The notes under the pieces were generated by a model. It was not told the origin of the DNA, did not search any database, and worked only from the letters and a program-made list of their open reading frames with translations. 64,000 nucleotides of DNA from Blastocatellia bacterium UBA7656 (lineage in GTDB: Bacteria; Acidobacteriota; Blastocatellia; UBA7656), in assembly GCA_002483445.1 (NCBI GenBank), contig DLHY01000141.1:86316-150315 (forward strand), given 5' to 3'. The position numbers were made by a program, and so were the translations under genes. Each line of letters opens with the position of its first letter. Position 1 is the first letter of the stretch. Below, in pieces: positions 1-7,221 of the stretch.

Positions 1-380
1 CAGGAATCGGTTCTCACAGGTTCTGAGTGGTGTAATCTGGCAATGACATTCGTCCGGGACACTGAAGACGGAAGGCTCTACACCAAAGTTAGCTTAGAAC
101 AAGAGAGGGCCATCGTAAGAATGTTCCTCAACGATAGCGACGGACTTGTTTATCTCGATTACGTAAGCAGTCTTCACGGGGGGAGTCCCCCGGTCAAAAG
201 GAAAACCTGGAGGCCGTGCGCTATGTTCGCGAGTGGATGCGACGGCGGATTCTCCCGGAACTCGATGCAGCGAAAAAGCGTCGCGAATTTGAGTCCGGGC
301 GACTGGAGGCGGAGAGGGCCGCCAAGCTTGAAGAGGAGCGGCGGAAGCTTGAAAAGCTCAGGCAAAAGTACTTGCCATGA
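1..380 (+). pseudogene. 3' part of a hypothetical gene, frameshifted
   Basis: The window opens inside a reading frame. Frame 1 reads sensibly up to about base 175 (…DGLVYLDYVSSLHG). The +3 frame then continues with a typical charged helical tail (ENLEAVRYVREW… and a Glu/Arg/Lys-rich coiled segment ending KLRQKYLP) and stops at 378-380. The switch falls at a run of six G followed by five C (176-190), and one added base would restore a single frame. It is therefore a broken gene or a homopolymer sequencing error. I do not recognise the protein. A 22-codon frame starts at 377, overlapping the stop, and ends at 445. It may be the stub of a next gene cut by the IS element, but this is weak. Confidence 0.5.
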
Positions 381-445
381 CCAGGATGTTCTGCGTTGGT
401 CAATTGGAGACGCTGGCGCTGCGTGTTAATGATGTAGATGCCTAA

Positions 446-1640
446 CGAGGATACGGTCCGGCGCGTTTTGAAAGGCTCAAACCTTTCATGTAATATGAGA
501 TCACTTGAAAGCCTACAAGTACAAATTGAAACCTTCCAAGCGCGTCGCGCAGCAGCTTGATTCGACTCTCAACCTTTGCCGCGAGCTTTACAACGCGGCA
601 TTGCAAGAACGACGCGACGCTTACCGAACAACAGGCAAGAGCGTCAGCTACTTCGATCAAGCCCTTCAGCTTCCGGAAATCAAAGTCGAGCGCGCGGATG
701 TGAGCGCGATTCACTCTCAGGTTTTGCAGGATGTCTTGAGACGCATAGACCGCACATACTCGGCCTTCTTTCTCAGATGCCTCAAAGGACAAAATCCCGG
801 CTTTCCCCGTTTCAAATCCAGAGATAGATACCATAGCTTCACCTATCCGCAGACGGGCTTCAAACTCGTTGGCAACAAACTCTCTCTCTCGAAAATCGGC
901 TCTGTTCGTCTTCGCTTGAGCCGTCCGGTTGAAGGCCGCATCAAAACCTGCACTATCAAGAAACAAGTTGACGGCTGGTTCTGTGTATTCGCGGTTGAGG
1001 AGAATCAATGCCCTTTCATTCCTCGAACCGGCGAAGCGGCTGGCCTTGATGTCGGCATTGAGAGCTTCGCCACGCTTTCTACTGGCGAGGTCATAGAGAA
1101 TCCCAGGTATCTCCGCAAGGCAGAGCGCGAGTTGAAGATTGCACAACGTAAGGTGTCGAAGAAGAAGCGTGGCGGACGGAATCGAAAGAAAGCTGTGCGT
1201 GTACTGGCAAAGAAACATCTGAAGGTCGCCAATCAGCGAAGAGATTTTTTTCATAAGACGGCGAATCAAATCATAAGAGGGTTCGATTGTGTAGCGGTTG
1301 AAGATTTGAACATAGCGGGATTGGTGAAGAATCCGTCTCTGGCGAAAGGCATCAGTGATGCAGCTTGGGGAACCTTTATACAGATACTCAGCAACAAGGC
1401 AGCGTGCGCCGGTCGCAGAGTGCTGAAGGTTCCGGCTGCATTCACTTCGCAGGATTGCTCCAGATGCGGCGAGAGGGTAAAGAAGTCGCTTGCCGTAAGA
1501 GAGCATCGTTGTATTGGTTGTGATCTTGTGATCCACCGCGACCATAATGCCGCAATCAACATACTCGGTCGGGCAGACCGATTGGTTAGAGTCAACACTG
1601 TGACTCGTTGATCCAAGAATCCGCTTCCTTTTGGTAGCAG
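446..1640 (+). mobile_element. IS200/IS605-type element carrying only tnpB
   Basis: The TnpB gene has no TnpA transposase beside it. Upstream, 474-488 forms a small hairpin (TGAAAGG / CCTTTCA), as expected for a subterminal left-end hairpin. Downstream of and overlapping the tnpB 3' end are two more hairpins: CGGTC/GACCG around 1566-1580 and GAGTCA/TGACTC around 1589-1607. That is where the right end and the guide (omega) RNA scaffold of this family lie. Exact ends cannot be fixed from one copy, so the limits given are approximate. The element sits immediately before ptsH and probably separates it from its former upstream neighbour. Confidence 0.6.
505..1611 (+). CDS. tnpB: TnpB RNA-guided nuclease (IS200/IS605 family)
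   Basis: A protein of 368 residues, within the usual TnpB range. TnpB is the transposon-encoded RuvC-type nuclease guided by an RNA from the element's right end, ancestral to Cas12. The start is a TTG, chosen because MKAYKYKLKP matches the conserved N-terminus. The RuvC residues are present: Asp182 (LDVGIES), Glu266 (VAVEDLN) and Asp346 (HRDHNAA). A zinc finger with Cys318/Cys321 and Cys336/Cys339 lies between RuvC II and III. The Lys/Arg-rich stretch at 215-240 is the usual nucleic-acid-binding linker. All catalytic residues are intact, so the nuclease could be active even though no TnpA is present to mobilise the element in cis. Confidence 0.93.
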   Translation: MKAYKYKLKPSKRVAQQLDSTLNLCRELYNAALQERRDAYRTTGKSVSYFDQALQLPEIKVERADVSAIHSQVLQDVLRRIDRTYSAFFLRCLKGQNPGFPRFKSRDRYHSFTYPQTGFKLVGNKLSLSKIGSVRLRLSRPVEGRIKTCTIKKQVDGWFCVFAVEENQCPFIPRTGEAAGLDVGIESFATLSTGEVIENPRYLRKAERELKIAQRKVSKKKRGGRNRKKAVRVLAKKHLKVANQRRDFFHKTANQIIRGFDCVAVEDLNIAGLVKNPSLAKGISDAAWGTFIQILSNKAACAGRRVLKVPAAFTSQDCSRCGERVKKSLAVREHRCIGCDLVIHRDHNAAINILGRADRLVRVNTVTR

Positions 1641-1659
1641 AGTGTCAAAATTGGCCCGT

Positions 1660-1950
1660 ATGCAAGAGCGAAAAGTGACAATTTCAAACCGGCTGGGACT
1701 GCACGCCCGCGCAGCCGCTCGCGTCGTCCGCCGCGCCTCTCAGTACACAAGCAATGTCTCGATACTTCGCGAAGACACCGGGCAGGAGGCCGACGGCAAA
1801 TCCATACTGAGCGTGCTGCTGCTTGCCGCATCCGCAGGTTCCAGCCTTATAATCCGCGCCACAGGCGAAGATGAAGAGCGCGCGGCGAACGCGCTGGCGG
1901 AACTTGTAGAACAGAAGTTCGGAGAGGAGTTTTCGGATGGGCTATTCTAA
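1660..1950 (+). CDS. ptsH: Phosphocarrier protein HPr
   Basis: A 96-residue HPr-family protein. HPr accepts phosphate from enzyme I on a histidine and passes it to EIIA proteins. The phosphorylation loop reads GLHARAA (usual form GLHARPA), so the proline after His-Ala-Arg is replaced by alanine while the histidine is kept. The regulatory serine region ADGKSILSVLLLAASAG is intact, so HprK-type Ser phosphorylation is possible. I chose ATG 1660 because MQERKVTISNRLGLHAR aligns with HPr N-termini; a GTG at 1642 would add six residues. No convincing ribosome-binding site is seen, perhaps because the IS lies just upstream. The gene overlaps ptsI by 14 bases. Confidence 0.9.
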   Translation: MQERKVTISNRLGLHARAAARVVRRASQYTSNVSILREDTGQEADGKSILSVLLLAASAGSSLIIRATGEDEERAANALAELVEQKFGEEFSDGLF

Positions 1951-3724
1951 CCTCACCCGCTCGCGCGATGTCCGTATGCGCGGGCTGGCCGCATCCGCAG
2001 GAGTGGTCGTAGGCCACGCGCTCCGACTGGACGAGCGCGGGCGATATCAATTTTATTACGTCGGCATTCAGGCCAATCAGGTTCGCTCGGAAGTCAAACG
2101 ATTGCGCGAGGCTTTCTCGCAGGCCCGCGCCGAGTTGCAGGAAATCAAAGAGCGCCTTTCGCGCGAGCTTGGCCACGAGCATTCATACATACTCGACGCC
2201 CACATGCTGATGCTCGACGACGGGCAGTTGATAGCCGAGATCGAGGAAGAAATCCGCCAGCGCCGCATCAACGCCGAATGGGCCGTGCGCGCCGTGACCG
2301 ATCTCCTCATTCAGGCGTGCCGACAGATCAGCGATCCATACCTTCGAGAGCGCGCTTCCGATATCGAAGACATAGCCACCCGACTGCTCAAAATACTTTC
2401 AGGCCGCGCGCGAGTGAATATCTCCGAGATTGCAAACGATATGGTGATCGTTGCCGAAGACATCTGGCCCTCGACTGTAGCCGAGCTTGATTTCAATCGA
2501 GTGCTGGGATTCGCGACCGACGCCGGCGGGATGACCGGGCATTCGGCCATCATCGCTCGCGCAATAGGAGTCCCGGCTGTGGTCGGCCTTCACGAAGTCA
2601 CGCGCCGCGTCAAAACCGGAGACACCCTCGCGCTCGACGGACTCACAGGCGAAGTGATAATTCGCCCCACGAAGCCCGTCATTCGATCTTATCTCGAAAA
2701 GCGCAGGCAATATGCAAAGCGTCTGGCAAAGGGACAGTCTCAAACGGCTCTTGCCGCAGAAACCATCGACGGCGCACGCATCACTCTTCGCGCTAATGTC
2801 GAGCTTCCGACCGAGATAGATTCCATATCGCTGTTCGGGGCCGAAGGCGTGGGACTTTATCGCTCGGAGTACATGTTCCTTCATCGCCTGCCTGAACTTC
2901 CGGGCGAAGAAGAACAATACGAGATTTATCGCAAACTGGCCGAAGCCACAGGAAAGTATGGAGCGAGCATAAGAGTGTTCGACCTCGGAGGCGACAAGCT
3001 CACTCTGGACGGATTCAAGGAAGAAGAAAATCCCGCTCTGGGACTCAGAGCGATCCGCCTCGCTCTGAAAGTCGAAGAAATATTTCGAACTCAGATTCGC
3101 GCCATCCTGCGCGCTGCCGCGCACGGAAAACTGCGAATGGTGCTGCCGCTCGTTTCAACCATCAATGAGCTTCGCGCGGCGCGTCGAATAATCGATGAGG
3201 TCAAAGCAGAGCTTGCCGCAACAAACACTGCTCACAACGAGCGACTGCCGGTCGGAGTGATGATCGAGATTCCGGCAGCAGCATTGATGGCCGATCTCTT
3301 TGCCCGCGAGGCGGATTTTCTGTCAGTGGGAACGAACGATCTGATTCAGTACATGCTGGCTGTCGACCGTGTGAATGAAAACGTCGCATATCTTTACCAG
3401 CCTTTGCACCCGGCGGTGTTGCGAGTCATAGCGCGACTTGTCGGCGTGGCAGAAGCGGCGGGCGTGCCTTTGGAAGTGTGCGGCGAAATGGCTGCCGACC
3501 CTGTTCAGGCGGTCGCGCTCATAGGGCTTGGCATTCGCGCTTTGAGCCTCGCTCCCGCTTCCATACCTATGATCAAGAGCGTGATTCGTTCGGTCGAGCT
3601 TTCGCGTCTCCGCGAGTTGATGGAAGAGGCGAGAAAGCTTTCATCCGCCGCCGAAGTCAATGCTCTGCTGGCCCGCGAGCTTCCCTTACAGGCTCCGAGC
3701 TTTTTCGCCGCGTGGCAGAAGTAG
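1937..3724 (+). CDS. ptsI: PTS enzyme I (phosphoenolpyruvate-protein phosphotransferase)
   Basis: A 595-residue cytoplasmic enzyme that takes phosphate from PEP and gives it to HPr. Domains in order: N-terminal HPr-binding helical part; phosphohistidine swivel domain with active-site His202 (GGMTGHSAIIARA); C-terminal PEP-binding barrel with VGLYRSEYMFL, RVFDLGGDK, ENPALGLRAIR, GTNDLIQYMLAVDR and the catalytic Cys in VCGEMAADP. GAGGAG precedes ATG 1937 at good spacing, and the gene overlaps ptsH, so the two are translationally coupled. No EIIB/EIIC sugar permease is nearby, which fits a regulatory rather than a transport PTS, as is common in this phylum. Confidence 0.95.
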   Translation: MGYSNLTRSRDVRMRGLAASAGVVVGHALRLDERGRYQFYYVGIQANQVRSEVKRLREAFSQARAELQEIKERLSRELGHEHSYILDAHMLMLDDGQLIAEIEEEIRQRRINAEWAVRAVTDLLIQACRQISDPYLRERASDIEDIATRLLKILSGRARVNISEIANDMVIVAEDIWPSTVAELDFNRVLGFATDAGGMTGHSAIIARAIGVPAVVGLHEVTRRVKTGDTLALDGLTGEVIIRPTKPVIRSYLEKRRQYAKRLAKGQSQTALAAETIDGARITLRANVELPTEIDSISLFGAEGVGLYRSEYMFLHRLPELPGEEEQYEIYRKLAEATGKYGASIRVFDLGGDKLTLDGFKEEENPALGLRAIRLALKVEEIFRTQIRAILRAAAHGKLRMVLPLVSTINELRAARRIIDEVKAELAATNTAHNERLPVGVMIEIPAAALMADLFAREADFLSVGTNDLIQYMLAVDRVNENVAYLYQPLHPAVLRVIARLVGVAEAAGVPLEVCGEMAADPVQAVALIGLGIRALSLAPASIPMIKSVIRSVELSRLRELMEEARKLSSAAEVNALLARELPLQAPSFFAAWQK

Positions 3725-3782
3725 AAACAAGCTTATTTATTACAGCGGCTTTCGGCTGAATGAACAGGAAAGAGGAAAAGAG

Positions 3783-3869
3783 ATGAGCTTTTCATTTACG
3801 CAAAGACTCTTCTCTGCGTCAGGAACCCGTTTCGCTGTTCACACTTGCGCAAGCCGCCATAACGTCTGA
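3783..3869 (+). CDS. Possible small protein of 28 residues
   Basis: A short frame (MSFSFTQRLFSASG…) directly after ptsI with a very strong purine-rich ribosome-binding site (GAAAGAGGAAAAGAG before the ATG). There is no recognisable family and no membrane segment. The rest of the 343-base gap between ptsI and the next gene shows nothing else I can name. It could be a leader peptide or chance. Confidence 0.25.
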   Translation: MSFSFTQRLFSASGTRFAVHTCASRHNV

Positions 3870-4067
3870 ATGTCGGATCAGACAGATATCTCATTCATAG
3901 CAGTTTGCGCATGGATGAACAGCTTGAAATCGGGAGATTGTTTCGAGACTGTAACCGCCGCGCCGTCTCTTACGTTATATGAGAGTCCATCAGTCGCGCA
4001 GCCTCAGTCGCGCAGTCAGTTGATTCGAGGCTGTGCAACTGAAAATCATTTTATGGAGGATCGAACT

Positions 4068-4463
4068 GTGAGATTGAAATTCACTCTTGCTTTGTCTCTA
4101 CTGACGCTGCTCTTTGCCTTTCCCGCGACAGCCCGATACGCGGCGAAACCCAAAATGACAATATCCACGCTTGAGCATTCTTTCGGAGTCGTCAAACCGG
4201 GGACGCCTCTTACCTACACCTTCCAGATAGGCAACCAGGGCGACGCCCGTCTGGAGGTACTAAACGTCAGCCCTTCCTGCGGATGCACCACAAGCAAATA
4301 TGACAAAGCAGTTGCTCCCGGCAAAACGGGCGGCATAACTCTCGCCATAGAGAAGACCGGCGACTACAAGGGCGAAGTAATCAAAACAGCCACCGTGACG
4401 ACCAACGATCCGGTGCTTCCCACTTTCACTCTGACTCTGCGCGCAGAGTTCAAAGCCGAATAA
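4068..4463 (+). CDS. Exported DUF1573-domain protein
   Basis: A protein of 131 residues. A Sec signal peptide (RLKFTLALSLLTLLFAFPATA) is followed by an Ig-like DUF1573 domain carrying its hallmark SPSCGCTTS motif and a beta-sandwich pattern ending in TLTLRAEFKAE. The family's role is not firmly known; members are periplasmic or surface proteins, often beside other cell-envelope genes. GTG 4068 is the chosen start because GGAGG lies eight bases upstream; a longer frame upstream has no signal peptide at its front. The gene ends five bases before the tRNA-like sequence. Confidence 0.8.
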   Translation: MRLKFTLALSLLTLLFAFPATARYAAKPKMTISTLEHSFGVVKPGTPLTYTFQIGNQGDARLEVLNVSPSCGCTTSKYDKAVAPGKTGGITLAIEKTGDYKGEVIKTATVTTNDPVLPTFTLTLRAEFKAE

Positions 4464-4467
4464 AGCA

Positions 4468-4565
4468 GGGGCCGGTCGAGGAAGCCGGCGCTTCCCGCGG
4501 GCTGCAAACCCGTTGAGGGCGCGGTAGTGCGCGTCCTGTTCGGTTCGACTCCGAACCCGGCCTCA
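4468..4565 (+). tRNA. Selenocysteine-type (class II) tRNA with Cys anticodon GCA
   Basis: The sequence folds as a tRNA with a long extra arm. Acceptor: 4468-4475 with 4557-4564, eight pairs including one G-U. D arm: six-pair stem GGAAGC/GCTTCC with a 4-base loop CGGC (4480-4495), as in bacterial tRNA-Sec. Anticodon arm: 4497-4513, loop CTGCAAA, anticodon GCA. Extra arm: seven pairs, 4517-4523 with 4530-4536. T arm: TTCGG/CCGAA around the exact consensus loop TTCGACT (4544-4550), extendable by G4538-C4556. Oddities: four rather than two bases between acceptor and D stem; acceptor plus T stem can reach 14 pairs; discriminator A; no encoded CCA. Eight-pair acceptor, six-pair D stem and 4-base D loop point to tRNA-Sec or an allo-tRNA. 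The anticodon would read UGC/UGU. Confidence 0.68.
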
Positions 4566-4578
4566 ACCTGCTTATCGA

Positions 4579-7209
4579 TCAAAAGCTGAACCGCGTTCCC
4601 ACCTCTATCCTTCTTCCCGGAAGCGCCGCCGTCGCCTGACCGAAGAATGGCGATGTCTCGACTCCCGCGAAGTTCACCCGGTTGGCGCGATTGAAAACGT
4701 TCGTCGCCTGAGTATAAAACTCCCAGCGATATTTTTTGTTCGCGCCCAGCATACCCGGCATCGCAGGCACCTCCGCATCGCCTCCGCTGATTCGCACTAT
4801 CCTCGGAGTCCCGCCCTGCGCCGTTGCCTCTGGCCGCTTGCCGAATCCGAATCCCCAACTCAGTCTCGCGCTCAGGTTCCACTGCCCGGAGCCGCGCCCG
4901 CTGTTGCGACCCGTTCCCCGCGGGCGATCATTGATTATCGAATCGCCGTTGTCATCAGAGCCAGTGGTGATGTTGTAAGGAGTCGCCGAAGAATAATTGA
5001 ACAACGTGCCGAGGCTCACGCCGTAGAAAAGCTGCGTGTTGAAAAGTCCGAACACGCGATGGCGCGCGTCCGTTATCGCCGGACCGCGCTCGGCTCCGAG
5101 GTCGAAGTTATCGGCAGGAAGAGAAAACGGCGAATCAGCTTCGTTCGTGGCTTTCGCAAGCAGGTAGTTGATGCTGGCGAATATGCGCCGCTTCATGTTG
5201 TTGAAGTTCAAACCGACCAACAGCGTGTGACTGGTCGAAGAAGCGGTCGATTCTATCTCGGTGATATTTCCTGCCGTCGGGTCCGGCCTTCCCTCTCCGG
5301 GCGAAGGCGCGTTGATGTTATGCCCGCGCAAAAGGTTATGGCCGCGCTGGTGGAAATAATTCACCCTCAGTTGCGCTCCCGCGAAAAGCTCTCTTTGAAC
5401 TCCAACCGACGCCTGCGCGACGTAAGGCATCCGCAGCGACTGGGCGACCTGAATGCGGCTCGGCGGCAATCTGATTTCAGACCCGCAACTTTGAGGGTCG
5501 GGATAGCATGGATTTTGTACAACTATGTCGCGCTGGCGGCGGCCATCGACTCTGAGGGTTTGTTCGAAGATGGGCGCAGCGAACCAGTCATAAAAAATTC
5601 CCGCGCCGCCGCGAATCGTGGTCTTGCCATCTTTGAAAGGAGACCACGCAAGGCCCACACGCGGCGCGAAATTGTTTTTGTCTTCGAGATTGGTTTGAAC
5701 TTCGTGTCGAAGCCCATAACTCAACGTAAGCGATTTCGTCACCCTCCAGTCATCCTGCCAGTACCATCCGAACTGATGCTGATTGAACTCGACTCCAGGG
5801 TCGCCCGCGCGACGCGAAAAGAGAGTCGGGCGATTCTGGCGGAAAGCATCGAGGCTTGCAAAGGTGAACGTACCCGCAGCGTTTCGGTTTTCGTCGCTCG
5901 CGTAGCGTCCCCACTCGAAAAGAATTCCGGCTCGCATGGAGTGTTTGCCCGCGACGAAATCGATGTTGTCGGCGATTTCAAACTCGCGCTCGCGGCGACC
6001 GCCTTCTATCTGCGCGCCGCCGCTCGTGAAGGCATTAAGCACTGAGATCGTGGTCGCCTGCGAAGCGGAAGCGTTATCCATCCGTTGCCAGCGGGCCTGA
6101 AAGCGCAGTTCATTGACCATCTTTTTGCCAATCGCGCCCGTGTCGGCGAATCGAAAGATATGCTCCGCCTGATCATTGGTGTAAGCGCGCTCGCGGAGAT
6201 CGAAATCTCCCACGCCGAGATTATCCTGACGAAGGGCGTTTCGCTGATACTCGAAACGCGACGTGTGAGTCTTCGTCAGCGCGTGTTCGACTCTCGCCGC
6301 GAGATCGAGCTTGCGCGAAGGTCGCTGAAAAATCTCGCTGAGATTTCCGTCCGGCAGCGCGGCGACAATCGTCTTCGAATCATAATTGTCAAAGCCGTCG
6401 GCTGAGAGAAAAAGCGAAGTGCGATTGCGACTGATCGGCCCGTCGAGAGTAAACGAGTAGCGGCGATTCTGCTCAGGCCCCTCCGTAGGGGCGAATGCGT
6501 TGCGCGCATTGAGAGATTCATCGCGAAAACCGAAATTGAGAGAAGAGTGCCAGGTATCGATGCCCGGTTTGGTCAAGATATCTATGCCGAAGAAACTTGA
6601 CTCGTGGCTTTCTGCCGCGAAGGGATTGAGCTTGAATCGAATCTCGCGGATTTGATTTTTTGGCGGAAGTCGTCCGCCCGCGAATCCGTTGACTCTCAAG
6701 GTTGCGCCCGGTCCGGCCATCTGTTTGAGAGCCTGTTCCATCTCTTCAGGGTCGTCAGGCAGTTTCGCTATCTGTTCCGGCGTGAGCGTGCTGGTCAAAG
6801 CAGCGGCTCGCGGGTCGGAGGCTTTCTCGGCCTTATCTTCCGAGACGACCTCGACTTCGTTTGCGCCCGCGACTTCGAGGCTGGCCGAAAGTCGATTGTT
6901 ACCGGCTTTCAGGTTGTAGTCCTTGAATTCTCTGGCGGTGAATCCTTCGGCCTCGACCGTCAGATGATAACGCCCCGGCTTCACTGCGGCAATGACCGCT
7001 TCGCCTTTTTCGTTCGTCTCCAAAGCGCGCTCATCGCCGTCCTTCGATTTGACGCGAACCTTTGCGGCGATGATGGCCGCGCCCGTCGGATCGAGTACGA
7101 CTATGCGCAGAGTCGCGTCGCCTTTCGATTGAGCGAACACAGGGGCAGGCATCATTGTCAGGGCGATGAGGATGGTCATCAACCTTATTCTTAAACCACT
7201 TGTAAACAT
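4579..7209 (-). CDS. Oar-like TonB-dependent outer-membrane receptor
   Basis: An outer-membrane protein of about 876 residues. Order: signal peptide (…LTMMPAPVFAQS), a carboxypeptidase-regulatory-like beta-sandwich (RIVVLDPTGAAIIAAKVRV…, about 30-110), a plug-like region (ATLRVNGFAGGRLPPKNQIREIRF), and a long beta barrel rich in Asn/Arg/aromatic strands ending in Phe (GTRFSF). Such proteins are expanded in Acidobacteria; ligands are mostly unknown, with sugars, peptides or adhesion proposed. I chose ATG 7209, with GTGGAG as ribosome-binding site; a GTG 12 bases upstream is less likely. It follows the aspartyl-protease gene after a 12-base gap, so it is probably the last gene of a three-gene operon. 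Confidence 0.85.
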   Translation of the reverse strand: MFTSGLRIRLMTILIALTMMPAPVFAQSKGDATLRIVVLDPTGAAIIAAKVRVKSKDGDERALETNEKGEAVIAAVKPGRYHLTVEAEGFTAREFKDYNLKAGNNRLSASLEVAGANEVEVVSEDKAEKASDPRAAALTSTLTPEQIAKLPDDPEEMEQALKQMAGPGATLRVNGFAGGRLPPKNQIREIRFKLNPFAAESHESSFFGIDILTKPGIDTWHSSLNFGFRDESLNARNAFAPTEGPEQNRRYSFTLDGPISRNRTSLFLSADGFDNYDSKTIVAALPDGNLSEIFQRPSRKLDLAARVEHALTKTHTSRFEYQRNALRQDNLGVGDFDLRERAYTNDQAEHIFRFADTGAIGKKMVNELRFQARWQRMDNASASQATTISVLNAFTSGGAQIEGGRREREFEIADNIDFVAGKHSMRAGILFEWGRYASDENRNAAGTFTFASLDAFRQNRPTLFSRRAGDPGVEFNQHQFGWYWQDDWRVTKSLTLSYGLRHEVQTNLEDKNNFAPRVGLAWSPFKDGKTTIRGGAGIFYDWFAAPIFEQTLRVDGRRQRDIVVQNPCYPDPQSCGSEIRLPPSRIQVAQSLRMPYVAQASVGVQRELFAGAQLRVNYFHQRGHNLLRGHNINAPSPGEGRPDPTAGNITEIESTASSTSHTLLVGLNFNNMKRRIFASINYLLAKATNEADSPFSLPADNFDLGAERGPAITDARHRVFGLFNTQLFYGVSLGTLFNYSSATPYNITTGSDDNGDSIINDRPRGTGRNSGRGSGQWNLSARLSWGFGFGKRPEATAQGGTPRIVRISGGDAEVPAMPGMLGANKKYRWEFYTQATNVFNRANRVNFAGVETSPFFGQATAALPGRRIEVGTRFSF

Positions 7210-7221
7210 GTTTTTCTCCAC

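Noticed and set aside
442..1545. Long minus-strand frame opposite tnpB
   Set aside because: Shadow of tnpB; its product has no family and tnpB motifs are complete on the plus strand.
4464..4575. Simple transcription terminator explanation of the tRNA-like region
   Set aside because: Outer arms AAGCAGG/CCTGCTT can pair, but a plain terminator does not explain the tRNA arms and exact T-loop; kept as an alternative only.
5059..6045. 328-codon plus-strand frame opposite the Oar-like gene
   Set aside because: Arg-rich antisense shadow; the minus-strand receptor is clear.
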